Notes: generated by a model from the sequence alone, not told the origin. A stretch of DNA of 64,000 nt from Nitrospirota bacterium (GCA_014874185.1 JACWAF010000005.1:1-64000); one strand, 5' to 3'; positions 35,326 to 45,761 are shown, counted from the stretch's first letter. Numbers and translations are program-made.

Positions 35326-37956
35326 TTAGAAGACAAGCCCTGCCGGGACGGGCTTCTGGAAATAAAAGCCCTGCACCTCGTCGCAGCCCAGCGACCTGAG
35401 CAAATCCAGCTGGTTCCTCGTCTCCACCCCTTCGGCAACCACCTTCATGTCAAGGTCGTGCGCAAGCGCGATCACCGCCTTCGAAATGGCCTCGTTGTCC
35501 GGATCGACGGTGATGGCGTGCACGAAGGACTTGTCCAGCTTCAACCTGTCTATCGGAAGGCGTTTCAGATAGCTGAGCGAGGCATACCCCGTACCGAAAT
35601 CGTCCAGTGAGAGGTGAATCCCCATCCGCTGGAACTCATGCAGGGCCCCGATAACGGTCTCGGCGTCCTGCATCAGGGTGCTCTCAGTGAGTTCCAGTTC
35701 CAGGCAGCCCGGCTCGAGGCCGGACTCTTCGACTATCTTTTTTATGGTCTGCACGATCTCCCGCTGCTTGAACTGCCTCATCGAGAGATTGACGGCTATC
35801 CTGACCGGCTGGCATCCAGCTTTCCGCCACTGGGCCCCCTGCCTGCACGCCGTCTTCAGCACCCATTCGCCTATCGGCACAATCAGCCCGGTCTCCTCGG
35901 CAAGCGGGATGAAATCCATCGGGCTCACAAGGCCCAGTTCCGGGTGCATCCAGCGCAGGAGGGCCTCCATGCCCGCCATCTCCCCCGACGCGAGGTCTAT
36001 CTGCGGCTGATAATAAAGGACGAACTCGTCCTTTTCTATCGCCTTCCTCAGATTGCCTTCCAGCCTTATCCTCTCTGAGGAGGCGGCGTTCATGTGTGAC
36101 GCATAGAACTGAAAGGAGTTCTTTCCCTGCTCTTTGACGTGATACATGGCCGAGTGCGCGTTCCTGATCAGAGCCTCCGAATCATTCCCGTCAGAGGGGT
36201 AGAGGCTTATCCCTATGCTTCCGGTCAGGTAGAACTCGTGCCCCTCCAGCAGGCAGGCGCGGGTGAGGGCGTCCAGTATCTTCCGGGCTGTTTTCGCCGC
36301 ATTCTGCGGGCCCTCTATATTCGAGAGCACTATTATGAATTCGTCGCCCCCCTGGCGGCTTATCGAATCCTCCTCGCGAAGACAGCCGAGGATGCGCTGG
36401 GAGATGCGCTTCAGGAGCATATCGCCTTTTTCATGCCCCAGTGTTTCATTGACGGACTTGAACCTGTCCAGGTCCAGGAACAGGACGGCGGCCTGTTCCC
36501 TGTGCCTCCGCGCGTGGGCCAGCGTCTGATTGAAACGCTCATTGAAAAGATGCCTGTTCGGGAGCCCGGTAAGCGAGTCGTAATAGGAAAGAAGCCATAC
36601 CTGCTTTTCCGTGCTCATTCTCTCATAGGCCTCCGCAAGCACGTTTGCCGCCGATTTGAGAAAACAGAGGTCGTCCTCGTTGAAGGCCCGCCTCTTTGCC
36701 GTGTGCGCCCCCAATACCCCGAAGCGTTTCGAGTCTTTTCCCTCCACGGGCACGCAGATGGAGCTTGCAAGGCCGCATGCCGGATGGCCTGCGGGGAACG
36801 CGAACCTGTTCTGCGCGCTTATGTCTTCGATTGCGACCGCCTCTCCCGTCAGGAGGGCATATCCATGCGGGGCCGTTTCATCCGCGTTTATTCTGAAGCT
36901 GCCGGGGGCCTCTATCGGCCAGCCCACGCCGGCCTTCACCAGGAGTTCCTCGCCCCCCGGCTGAAGTTCAAGCACTTCGGAGCAGTCAACACCCAGGGTA
37001 AGACCGACAAGTATGGCGGTCTCGGCCAACAGCTCATCCATCCCGGAGCCCGAGAGCGCCCTCTGGCCCATCTCGGCTATGGCGGCCTGCTGCCGCTCTC
37101 TGGCCCTCAGCTTCGCCTCCGATTCCTTGCGCTCTGTAATGTCCTTGAAGGAGACTACCACTCCGGCGATTTCTTTCCCGGCATATATGGGGGTTGCGGT
37201 ATACACGGCCGGCAAGTGGGAGCCGTCCTTTTTCCGGTAAACTGTCTCGCTTGCTTCATGGCCTCGGCTGCCGGAGAGGATCCTGCTTACGGGGCATTCG
37301 TCTTCGGAGATGAAATTGGGCGGGCCCTGAGGGCCGCAGCTCAGGATCTCATGGGCGTGCTTCTTCAGCAGCTGGCCCGGCCTGTAGCCCAGCATCGAGG
37401 CCCCGGCCGGGTTTATGAAGGCAATCCTGCCCTGGAGGTCCAGTCCGAATATCCCCTCGGCGGCCGAGTTGAGAATAAGCTCGTTGTACTGCCTCAGCCA
37501 TTCGTTTTTCTTTGCCGCCTTCCGCTCCTGATGGATCAGGACGTCGACAAAGATGCCGAACAGGGTGAAAAGGATGAGGACGGAAAGCCTCACTCCCATG
37601 ATGTTCCTGTTTGCCGGAACAAAAAACTGCATCAGATTGGCCGGCCTGTGGCCTGCCTTTTCGATTAGGGATTCAAAAAACCAGTAAAGAATGCCCAGGC
37701 CGACCCCGAACCAGCCAAGTTTGTTGCGGAGCTTATCGAAAATGAAATCCTTCAGTACCCGGCCCTTATTCAGGCCGGGCTCCAGGCTGATCTGTATGGG
37801 TTGCGCGCGGGCGGACAAGTCCCGGGCCAATCTCCCGCCTAACCCGGCTGTTTTAAAAAAAGGCATTCCCGGCACTTCCCCCTGGTCTCTGAAGTGCTCT
37901 ATTTTAGCATGTCCCCCTTTTGCAAAGCCATTCGTATGTAAATACGTTTCTATCAT
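35326..37956 (-). CDS. PAS-GAF-GGDEF-EAL c-di-GMP turnover protein
   Basis: 876-aa protein with two hydrophobic segments (about 80-97 and 122-140). PAS (about 155-280) and GAF (about 295-445) domains precede the GGDEF domain (GGDEF at 536-540, I-site REED five residues before). The EAL domain starts near residue 630 and has EALLRW (664-669), DDFGTGY, LKLDKSF and VVAEGVET, so phosphodiesterase residues look intact. Both activities are possible; in many such proteins only one is used. It is divergent from galE. Confidence 0.94.
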   Translation of the reverse strand: MIETYLHTNGFAKGGHAKIEHFRDQGEVPGMPFFKTAGLGGRLARDLSARAQPIQISLEPGLNKGRVLKDFIFDKLRNKLGWFGVGLGILYWFFESLIEKAGHRPANLMQFFVPANRNIMGVRLSVLILFTLFGIFVDVLIHQERKAAKKNEWLRQYNELILNSAAEGIFGLDLQGRIAFINPAGASMLGYRPGQLLKKHAHEILSCGPQGPPNFISEDECPVSRILSGSRGHEASETVYRKKDGSHLPAVYTATPIYAGKEIAGVVVSFKDITERKESEAKLRARERQQAAIAEMGQRALSGSGMDELLAETAILVGLTLGVDCSEVLELQPGGEELLVKAGVGWPIEAPGSFRINADETAPHGYALLTGEAVAIEDISAQNRFAFPAGHPACGLASSICVPVEGKDSKRFGVLGAHTAKRRAFNEDDLCFLKSAANVLAEAYERMSTEKQVWLLSYYDSLTGLPNRHLFNERFNQTLAHARRHREQAAVLFLDLDRFKSVNETLGHEKGDMLLKRISQRILGCLREEDSISRQGGDEFIIVLSNIEGPQNAAKTARKILDALTRACLLEGHEFYLTGSIGISLYPSDGNDSEALIRNAHSAMYHVKEQGKNSFQFYASHMNAASSERIRLEGNLRKAIEKDEFVLYYQPQIDLASGEMAGMEALLRWMHPELGLVSPMDFIPLAEETGLIVPIGEWVLKTACRQGAQWRKAGCQPVRIAVNLSMRQFKQREIVQTIKKIVEESGLEPGCLELELTESTLMQDAETVIGALHEFQRMGIHLSLDDFGTGYASLSYLKRLPIDRLKLDKSFVHAITVDPDNEAISKAVIALAHDLDMKVVAEGVETRNQLDLLRSLGCDEVQGFYFQKPVPAGLVF

Positions 37957-37966
37957 GGTTTGCTGA

Positions 37967-39022
<1,056 letters not shown>

Positions 39023-39029
39023 AATAGTT

Positions 39030-39052
39030 CCCCCTCCCTTGATGGGAGGGGG
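39030..39052. terminator. Palindrome between galE and glmS copy 2, possible two-way terminator
   Basis: CCCCCTCCC pairs with GGGAGGGGG around a 5-nt loop. It is in the dispersed palindrome family and sits where a bidirectional terminator would be expected, but no T-run follows on either strand. Confidence 0.4.
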
Positions 39053-39096
39053 AGGGGGGAGGTGAATCGGCGGTATTCGAAGCCGCCGCCGAGTCC

Positions 39097-40932
39097 CTAC
39101 TCGACCGTCACGCTCTTTGCCAGGTTCCTGGGCTTGTCCACGTCGCATTTCTTCATAACGGCTATGTGGTAGGCCAGAAGCTGCAAAGGCACCACGTTCA
39201 CAAAGGGCGAGAGCGAGGGGTGCGTCGAGGGGACCTTTATAAAATCGCCCACCTTGCCCTCAAGCCCCCGCACCTTGTCGTCCACCACCGCGATTATCTT
39301 TCCGCCCCTGGCCTTCACCTCCTCGATATTGGAAAAGGTCTTTTCGAAGAGGGCGTCCATAGGGGCCAGAAATACTACCGGCAGGCCTTCTTCTATAAGG
39401 GCGATCGGCCCGTGCTTCATCTCCCCCGCCGGGTAGCCCTCGGCATGTATGTAGGATATCTCCTTCAGTTTCAGCGCGCCCTCCAGAGCGATGGGATAGT
39501 TTATCCCTCTTCCAAGGTAAAGGAAGTCCTTCCAGCCCAGCAGTTTTTTGGCGATCTCCCGGATGTCGCCCTCCAGCAGAAGGGTTTTCTCAACAAGCGA
39601 GGGCATTTTTTCGAGCTGTTTCCTTATGGTCTCGGCCTCCGCGCGGGTGAGCCTCCCCCGCTTGGTCCCCAGTACAAGGGCCAGCATGGAAAGGGCGGCT
39701 ATCTGCGCCGTAAAGGTCTTGGTGGAGGCCACGCCTATTTCGGGGCCCGCACGTGTGTAAAGCACGTGGTCGGCTTCTCTCGATGCGGTGCTGCCCGCGG
39801 CGTTGCAGATGGTGAGGGCCATGGCCCCCTTCCTTTTCGCCTCCCGCTGGGCGGCCAGCGTATCGGCCGTCTCACCGGACTGGGTTATGGAAATGAAGAG
39901 GGTGCTCTTCTCGATCATATTTTCCTTGTACCTGTATTCCGAGGCGATATCCACGTCCACGGGGACATGGGCAAGCCCCTCTATCATGTACTTGCCCACA
40001 AGGGCCGCGTGGTAGGAGGTGCCGCAGGCGACTATCTGGAGCCTCCCGATGGAGAGCGCGTTTTTGTGTTCAAGCCCAAGCGCCTCCAGAAACCTGCCGG
40101 GTTCGTTAAGCCATTCCCCAAGGGTGTCCCGTATGGCCATGGGCTGTTCGTGTATCTCCTTGAGCATGAAATGGTCGTAGCCTTCCTTTTCGGCCATGGA
40201 AGCCGTCCAGTCCACCTCGACCACATCGTCTTCCACGCGCATTTCTTTCGGGGTCCCGTCCAGGGATTCTATCCGTATCCCTTCCCGGCTCATTGCGCAT
40301 ACGTGCCCGTCCTCAAGGAAGATGAACTTCCTCGTATGGGCCAGTATGGCGGGTATGTCCGAAGCGAAAAAATATTCCCCTTCCCCTATGCCCAGCACCA
40401 GCGGGCTTCCGTTTCTTGCGGCCAGAAGGACGCCTGGCTCCCGCTCACTGAGGATGCCAAGCGCAAAAGTGCCCTTCAGTTCCCGGATGGCTGCTTTTAC
40501 CGCGCTTTCCAAATCCATCCCCCTGCTGAAATAATTCGATATGAGCTGGGGGATTATCTCGGTATCGGTCTCGGAGGCGAACCGGTGCCCCTCTGAGACC
40601 AGGCGGGACTTTAATTCCATGTAATTCTCTATTATCCCGTTATGGACCACCACGATCCCGTCCGCCGAATGGGGGTGGGCATTTCTCTGGGAGGGGGCCC
40701 CGTGGGTGGCCCACCTTGTATGCCCAATGCCAAGGTTCGCCCTGGCGTGTTTGCAGGGAAGGATGGCCTCCAGGTCGCTTATGCGCCCCATGGTCTTGTA
40801 TATCTCCAGCCCGTTTCCATTCAGATATGCGATACCGGCCGAGTCATACCCCCTGTATTCGAGCCTTTTCAGCCCGTCCATTATTACCGGCAGGGCATCC
40901 CTGGAGCCGATGTATCCCACTATGCCGCACAT
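39097..40932 (-). CDS. glmS: Glutamine-fructose-6-phosphate aminotransferase (copy 2)
   Basis: 611-aa second GlmS. The open frame runs up to 41220, but the family always starts at MCGIVGYIG with the nucleophile Cys2. CGGAGG lies 6-11 nt before the ATG at 40932. Glutaminase, two SIS domains and the LAKSVTVE end are complete, so it looks active. It differs clearly from copy 1, so it is not a recent duplicate. Its position next to galE and the polysaccharide genes suggests a dedicated amino-sugar supply. The sequence upstream has no glmS ribozyme. Confidence 0.95.
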   Translation of the reverse strand: MCGIVGYIGSRDALPVIMDGLKRLEYRGYDSAGIAYLNGNGLEIYKTMGRISDLEAILPCKHARANLGIGHTRWATHGAPSQRNAHPHSADGIVVVHNGIIENYMELKSRLVSEGHRFASETDTEIIPQLISNYFSRGMDLESAVKAAIRELKGTFALGILSEREPGVLLAARNGSPLVLGIGEGEYFFASDIPAILAHTRKFIFLEDGHVCAMSREGIRIESLDGTPKEMRVEDDVVEVDWTASMAEKEGYDHFMLKEIHEQPMAIRDTLGEWLNEPGRFLEALGLEHKNALSIGRLQIVACGTSYHAALVGKYMIEGLAHVPVDVDIASEYRYKENMIEKSTLFISITQSGETADTLAAQREAKRKGAMALTICNAAGSTASREADHVLYTRAGPEIGVASTKTFTAQIAALSMLALVLGTKRGRLTRAEAETIRKQLEKMPSLVEKTLLLEGDIREIAKKLLGWKDFLYLGRGINYPIALEGALKLKEISYIHAEGYPAGEMKHGPIALIEEGLPVVFLAPMDALFEKTFSNIEEVKARGGKIIAVVDDKVRGLEGKVGDFIKVPSTHPSLSPFVNVVPLQLLAYHIAVMKKCDVDKPRNLAKSVTVE

Positions 40933-41220
40933 GAATACCTCCGTTGCGTCCATGCATTTATGAAAGGCGTACGGAAATAACGCTGCAAGAAGCGTTCCAG
41001 GGCCCCCCGCGAATGGCGGAAGGGCAAGATGGAAGAAGGGAAAAGCAATTTCACGGGGCAGGGAGACGCAATCAACCAGATAAACCTTGACTTTTCCGGC
41101 AATTCCTCTAAAAAGGAATATAAGGGCATGTAGAAGGATCAGCCCGTCTGCGTATTGCTGAAAATCCCTGAGCGGGGTTTTCCCCTTGTCTTGTAATTTT
41201 CCCGGAACGGAACCCAACAT

Positions 41221-42261
41221 ATGATTGAAAACTATAGTTTTCAGACGGATAACGCCTTAAGGATCGAACGGGCTGACGAAAGCCTGTCCGAGCTGACGGG
41301 CCTGCCGCTGTCTGAGCTGATAGGAAGGCCTTATTACGACGTATTTCCAAGGCTTTATAACGGCGAAACGGACGCGGTGCTGGCCTCCCTCGCGAAGCAA
41401 AAGAACTCGCTTATAAGAAATTACTGCCTGAGGTTCGCGACCAGGCAGATGATAGCCGACGTAAAAATCCGTCCCTCGGAAGGGGAGCAGCCGGGGCACG
41501 GCGCAAAAATCATCATCTGTCCCAGGAGCACCTGCCAGCTTGCAAACAAGCTGCATAATTCCCAGCGCCTGATAGACATAGGGAAGATAGCTTCCATCCT
41601 GGCCCACGGGGTAAGAAACCCGCTGAATGCCATAAAAGGGGCCGTCGTCTACCTTGGTGAGAAGTACGCCGGGGAGCCCACCCTGACCGAGTTCACCAGG
41701 ATAATGCACGAGGAGATCTCACGCCTGGACAGTTTCATATCAAGGTTCCTGAGCACGTCCATACCGGACATGGGTACGGAAAGCGACATAAATTCCGTCC
41801 TCAGGAAGATAGAGGTCTTCACCTTCCTTCAGGCCCAGGCGGGTGAAATAAGGCCGGAATATTCCTATCGGGATGTCCCCCCGGCCGCGATAAATTCCTT
41901 TCAGCTGGAACAGGCCGTATTGAATATTATCAATAACGCGATAGAGGCGATGGCCCCCGGTGGAAAGCTTGCCATCAGGACTTTTGCCGAGCCCCGTCCG
42001 GAAGGGGAGTTCGTCGTCATAGAGGTCTCGGACACCGGCCCCGGAATCCAGGAGAACAGGATAAAGGACCTTTCAAAGCCGGTGGGCAAGAAGGGACGGG
42101 GCTTCGGTCTTTTCATAACCAGGGAGATACTGAAGTGCCATGGCGGGCTCCTCGAGATAAAAAGCGTAAAGGACGCGGGGACCACTGTCCGGCTTCTGCT
42201 GCCGGTCAAAAAGCAATCTCCCGAAGACATTGTATCCCTAAGCGGCAAAATATCGGAATAG
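41221..42261 (+). CDS. Cytoplasmic PAS sensor histidine kinase
   Basis: 346-aa kinase without membrane segments. A PAS-like domain covers residues 1-100. The phospho-acceptor is His129 in LAHGVRNPLNAIKGA. The ATPase domain shows the N-box INNAIEAM, DTGPGI and GRGFGLF. It is divergent from glmS copy 2 and is the only complete kinase in the window, so it is a candidate partner for the NtrC regulators at 33951 and 48425. That pairing is inference. Confidence 0.92.
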   Translation: MIENYSFQTDNALRIERADESLSELTGLPLSELIGRPYYDVFPRLYNGETDAVLASLAKQKNSLIRNYCLRFATRQMIADVKIRPSEGEQPGHGAKIIICPRSTCQLANKLHNSQRLIDIGKIASILAHGVRNPLNAIKGAVVYLGEKYAGEPTLTEFTRIMHEEISRLDSFISRFLSTSIPDMGTESDINSVLRKIEVFTFLQAQAGEIRPEYSYRDVPPAAINSFQLEQAVLNIINNAIEAMAPGGKLAIRTFAEPRPEGEFVVIEVSDTGPGIQENRIKDLSKPVGKKGRGFGLFITREILKCHGGLLEIKSVKDAGTTVRLLLPVKKQSPEDIVSLSGKISE

Positions 42262-42492
42262 CCGCTGTGTCCCTTAGATACAGCCTGTTTCCATTATCTA
42301 CAAACCCTTCCTGAAAAATCCCGCCCGGAACCATCTCACTTCCAGCCATGGCCCGCGTTAGCCGGGGGTTTCGGCGGGATTTACAGGCGGCCATTAATAA
42401 AAGAACACCCGTCATCATTGTCATTCCGGCTTGTCCGGGAGCTTTCTTGAAAACCCCTGCAACGGGAGATTATGAGCGCGCCCCTCCCACAT
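42262..42492. other. Leader region before the NusG-like gene
   Basis: A reading frame from 42348 runs in phase into the NusG-like gene, but its first 62 codons do not resemble protein of the family, and part of it is repeat-like (GTCATTCCGGCTTGTCCGGG). I treat it as non-coding. The sigma-54 promoter follows at 42493. Confidence 0.55.
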
Positions 42493-42508
42493 TGGCATGC
42501 TGCTTGCT
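42493..42508 (+). promoter_or_regulatory. Sigma-54 (-24/-12) promoter for the NusG-like gene
   Basis: TGGCATGCTGCTTGCT matches the sigma-54 consensus TGGCACG-N4-TTGCA closely, with GG and GC exactly 12 nt apart. Transcription would start near 42519, just before the AAGGAGG of the gene. Two NtrC-type activators lie on either side. Confidence 0.75.
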
Positions 42509-42533
42509 TTCTTTTCTGGAAAGGAGGACCGGA

Positions 42534-43028
42534 TTGAACTGGTACGCCATATACGTTAAATCCAGACACGAGTCCATCGCCGAGGCCGATCTGTGCAGAA
42601 GGGGGGTGGCAACTTTTCTGCCGCTCATAAACAGGCTCAGGCAATGGAAGGACAGGAGAAAGATGGTCCAGTTCCCCCTCTTCCCCGGATATCTCTTTGT
42701 GAATATAAACCCTGCCGCCCAGGAGATCGTGAACGTGCTCCGGGCCAGGGGGGTGGTAAACATGCTCTCAAGCCAGGCTGGTGTCCCGGACAGGGTCCCC
42801 GACGAGGAGATAAGCTCGTTGAGGATACTGCTTGAACAGGGCGAGGGGATAGACGTGTATCCCGCACTCAGGCAGGGGGCCCAGGTGGTCGTAAAAAGCG
42901 GGCCCCTGCGCGGCGCAAGGGGGATGGTCATGAAAAAGGAATCGCACTGCATGCTGCTGGTCAATATAGAGATACTTGGCAGGAGCGTAGGCGTGAAGAT
43001 ATACGCCGAGGACCTCGAAGCGGCCTGA
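42534..43028 (+). CDS. NusG-like (RfaH/UpxY-type) transcription antiterminator
   Basis: 164-aa NusG paralogue, the kind that helps RNA polymerase read through long polysaccharide operons. The NGN domain starts NWYAIYVKSRHE, with FPGYLFVNI and the RARGVVNML region. The C-terminal KOW domain has GAQVVVKSGPLRGARGMV. The start is TTG at 42534, placed by AAGGAGG seven bases upstream. It is the first gene after a sigma-54 promoter and directly precedes the sugar genes. Two ops-like elements in the locus may be its loading sites. Confidence 0.9.
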   Translation: MNWYAIYVKSRHESIAEADLCRRGVATFLPLINRLRQWKDRRKMVQFPLFPGYLFVNINPAAQEIVNVLRARGVVNMLSSQAGVPDRVPDEEISSLRILLEQGEGIDVYPALRQGAQVVVKSGPLRGARGMVMKKESHCMLLVNIEILGRSVGVKIYAEDLEAA

Positions 43029-43075
43029 GCCGTTAGCGGAGCCAATCGCCGCATTCCGGTTTTTCAAAATTCCCA

Positions 43076-43101
43076 TGTAGCCAAGGAGGCGGAGCATTGC
43101 C
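43076..43101 (+). promoter_or_regulatory. 26-nt repeated leader element, copy 1 (ops-like)
   Basis: This segment matches 50270-50295 at 24 of 26 bases. Its core GGCGGAGCATTG resembles the ops element GGCGGTAGCGTG that recruits RfaH in enterobacteria. Here it also provides AAGGAGG and the TTG start of the next gene. Confidence 0.5.
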
Positions 43102-44410
43102 AAGAAACGGTCCCCTGATAAAGAAAATAGAGTCCAGGTCGGCAAATATCGGCGTCATAGGCCTGGGTTATGTCGGACTGCCCATAGTGATCGCGTTCTG
43201 CAGGGCCGGCTTCCAGGTGACGGGTTTCGATATAGACCCGGTGAAGGTGGACCTGCTGCGGAACGGGAAAAGCTACATAAAACATATTACCCCGGAACGG
43301 ATAAGGGAGACGGGCGGGCTTTTTACGCCAACAAACGATTTCTCGGCGCTCTCCGGGATGGACGCGATGGTGATATGCGTCCCAACGCCCCTGAACGAGC
43401 ACCGGGAGCCCGACCTCTCGTTCGTCTTCAACACCACCCGGGAGATAAGCAGGTACATGCGGAAGGGCCAGCTCATAGTGCTCGAATCCACTACATACCC
43501 CGGCACCACGGACGGCGAGATGCGGGAGTTGCTGGGCAGTTCGGGGCTCAGGGCCGGGACGGACTATCACCTGGCCTTCTCCCCGGAGCGTGAAGACCCC
43601 AACAACGGCAAATTCTCTACAAGGACGATACCAAAGATAGTGGGCGGCTACACGCCGGCCTGCAGGGACGCGGCCTGCGCCCTGTATTCGACGATAGTGG
43701 AAAAGGTCGTGCCGGTGTCCTCAACCAGGGTTGCCGAGGCGGCCAAGCTGCTGGAGAACATTTACAGGGCCGTGAACATAGCCATGGTGAACGAGATGAA
43801 GGTCCTCTTCGACAGGATGGAGATAGACATCTGGGAAGTGATAGAGGCCGCCAAGACAAAGCCCTTCGGGTTCCATGCCTTTTATCCCGGCCCCGGCCTG
43901 GGGGGGCATTGCATACCGGTGGACCCGTTCTACCTTACATGGAAGGCAAGGAAATACGACGTGACAACCAAGTTCATCGAACTGGCCGGTGAGATAAACA
44001 CCAACATGCCTTATTACGTGGTGCAAAAGACCATAGAGGCCCTGAACGAAAGCGGCAAGAGCATACGCGGCTCCAGGGTGCTCGTGCTGGGGCTGGCCTA
44101 CAAAAAGGACGTGGACGACATGCGTGAGTCGCCCTCGCTGAAGCTCCTGGAGATACTGAAGGCGCGCAATTGCCAGGTGGACTACAACGACCCGTTCATC
44201 CCCGCCGTGCCGAACCTGAGGAGATACAGCATCAATAAGCGCTCCGTCGCCCTCACGGCGGAAAACCTTGGCAGGTACGACTGCGTGATAATCGCAACCG
44301 ACCACTCCGCCTATGATCCCGATTTCATCATGGAGAATGCGCGGCTCATCGTGGACACTAGGAACCTCCTGAAAAAATTCAGCAGGTCCGGAAAGGTAGT
44401 CAGGGCATGA
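43097..44410 (+). CDS. Nucleotide-sugar C6 dehydrogenase (UDP-GlcNAc/ManNAc type)
   Basis: 437-aa enzyme that oxidises C6 of a UDP-hexosamine or UDP-hexose to the uronic acid. The N-terminal Rossmann motif is GVIGLGYVGLPI. The catalytic Cys272 lies in GLGGHCIPVDPF, the form seen in WbpA/TviB/WecC-type enzymes rather than plain UDP-glucose dehydrogenase. The start is TTG behind AAGGAGG. It overlaps the small membrane gene by 4 nt. Together with the aminotransferase and dehydratase downstream it makes modified amino sugars. Confidence 0.92.
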   Translation: MPRNGPLIKKIESRSANIGVIGLGYVGLPIVIAFCRAGFQVTGFDIDPVKVDLLRNGKSYIKHITPERIRETGGLFTPTNDFSALSGMDAMVICVPTPLNEHREPDLSFVFNTTREISRYMRKGQLIVLESTTYPGTTDGEMRELLGSSGLRAGTDYHLAFSPEREDPNNGKFSTRTIPKIVGGYTPACRDAACALYSTIVEKVVPVSSTRVAEAAKLLENIYRAVNIAMVNEMKVLFDRMEIDIWEVIEAAKTKPFGFHAFYPGPGLGGHCIPVDPFYLTWKARKYDVTTKFIELAGEINTNMPYYVVQKTIEALNESGKSIRGSRVLVLGLAYKKDVDDMRESPSLKLLEILKARNCQVDYNDPFIPAVPNLRRYSINKRSVALTAENLGRYDCVIIATDHSAYDPDFIMENARLIVDTRNLLKKFSRSGKVVRA

Positions 44411-44580
44411 TGAAGACATACAGGCGCGCAAAGGATCGCTTTAACAGGGACTACCATTTGTCGTCCGGGCTTGCCAAACGGCGGCTGAAAGAGATAACCG
44501 GGCTGAATCCGCACTACATAGCCGCTTTCATAACGGGGCTCCTGTTTGCGGTCCTGCTCATTAAGTTAGTGGCGCAATAA
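44407..44580 (+). CDS. Small single-pass membrane protein, unknown
   Basis: 57-aa protein that starts MMKTYRRAKDRFNRDYHLSS. The N-terminal half is very basic. One hydrophobic segment (about residues 38-55, YIAAFITGLLFAVLLIKL) follows, and the protein ends shortly after. The ATG overlaps the dehydrogenase stop by 4 nt, and its stop overlaps the aminotransferase ATG by one base (TAATG). This coupling on both sides argues it is a real gene. It could anchor or tune the soluble sugar enzymes at the membrane, but no function is known. Confidence 0.7.
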   Translation: MMKTYRRAKDRFNRDYHLSSGLAKRRLKEITGLNPHYIAAFITGLLFAVLLIKLVAQ

Positions 44581-45761
44581 TGAACAGCGGGCGTCTTAAG
44601 GGCGTGTCCCTGTATATACCATTTCACAAGCCCTATATAACGGAAGAGGAGATCTGCGGGGTTGTGGACTCGCTGCGCTCGGGCTGGCTCACGATGGGTC
44701 CGAAGACCCTCCGTTTCGAAGAGGCCTTTGCCAGGTACACGGGGGCGGCCCACGCCGTTTCGGTCAATTCCTGCACCGCCGCGCTCCACATGGCCCTGAA
44801 GGCGATCGGGCTCGCGGAGGGGGACGAGGCGATAGTCCCGGCGGTCACCTTCACGGCCACCGCGGAGGTACTCTCCTATTTCAAGGCCGTCCCGGTCTTT
44901 GCCGAAGTGGAGGCCAGGACCCATAACATGAACGCGCTAAACCTGGAACGCCACATCACCCCCAGGACCAGGGCGATACTTCCGGTGCACTTTGCCGGCC
45001 AGCCCTGCGACATGGACGAGATAAGAGAACTGGCCCGCAGATACAGGCTCTTTGTCATAGAGGACGCGGCCCATTCGCTGCCCGCCGTTTACCGCGAGAA
45101 CAGGATCGGCGGCACCGGCGACATGACCTGTTTCAGCTTTTACGCCACGAAGACACTCGCGGCCGGCGAGGGCGGGATGGTCACGACCGGCAATCCGGAG
45201 TGGGCCGGCAGGATGCGGACGCTGCGCCTGCACGGGATCTCGAATGACGCATGGAAGAGATATTCCAGGGGGGGCTCCTGGTATTACGAAGTAATGGAGC
45301 CCGGCTGGAAATACAATATGACGGACATTCAGGCGGCCCTGGGGCTGGCGCAGCTCGGAAAAGTCGACTGGATGCGCGACATGCGCGCCGAGATCGCGGG
45401 GAGGTACACGGACGCGTTCAGGCATGACGAGGAACTCATCGTCCCTTATGTCAAGCCCGACCGGGAAAGCGCCTGGCACCTTTACGTGCTGAAACTGAAC
45501 CTTGACATGCTCCGGATCGGAAGGGACCGGTTCATAAGCGAGATGGAAGAGCGGGGCGTCGGGGCATCGGTCCACTTCATACCCCTTTACAGGCAGCCCT
45601 ATTACAGGGACGCTTACGGTTGCCAGGCAAAGGATTATCCCGTCTCCGAGTGGATATATGAAAGGGTGCTGTCTCTGCCAATATATCCGGGCATGATGCG
45701 GGAAGACGTCGATGCCGTAATCGAAGTAATTAAATACCTGATAAAGAAATTCAGGAGATGA
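44580..45761 (+). CDS. DegT/DnrJ/EryC1/StrS sugar aminotransferase
   Basis: 393-aa PLP enzyme that puts an amino group on a keto-sugar nucleotide. The PLP lysine is Lys191 in SFYATKTLAAGEGGM. Other family marks are SVNSCTAALHMAL, VIEDAAHSLPA and the C-terminal VHFIPLYRQPYY. The likely substrate is the 4-keto product of the FlaA1-type dehydratase two genes downstream. It overlaps both neighbours by a few bases. Confidence 0.94.
   Translation: MNSGRLKGVSLYIPFHKPYITEEEICGVVDSLRSGWLTMGPKTLRFEEAFARYTGAAHAVSVNSCTAALHMALKAIGLAEGDEAIVPAVTFTATAEVLSYFKAVPVFAEVEARTHNMNALNLERHITPRTRAILPVHFAGQPCDMDEIRELARRYRLFVIEDAAHSLPAVYRENRIGGTGDMTCFSFYATKTLAAGEGGMVTTGNPEWAGRMRTLRLHGISNDAWKRYSRGGSWYYEVMEPGWKYNMTDIQAALGLAQLGKVDWMRDMRAEIAGRYTDAFRHDEELIVPYVKPDRESAWHLYVLKLNLDMLRIGRDRFISEMEERGVGASVHFIPLYRQPYYRDAYGCQAKDYPVSEWIYERVLSLPIYPGMMREDVDAVIEVIKYLIKKFRR

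Noticed and set aside
40933-41220. glmS ribozyme or riboswitch upstream of glmS copy 2
   Set aside because: The leader has none of the conserved ribozyme core that I would expect. The long in-frame extension of the glmS frame there is also not protein-like.
42348-42533. N-terminal extension of the NusG-like protein
   Set aside because: The first 62 codons contain the sigma-54 promoter and repeat-like sequence, and the family starts at NWYAIYVKSRHE, right after a good ribosome-binding site.
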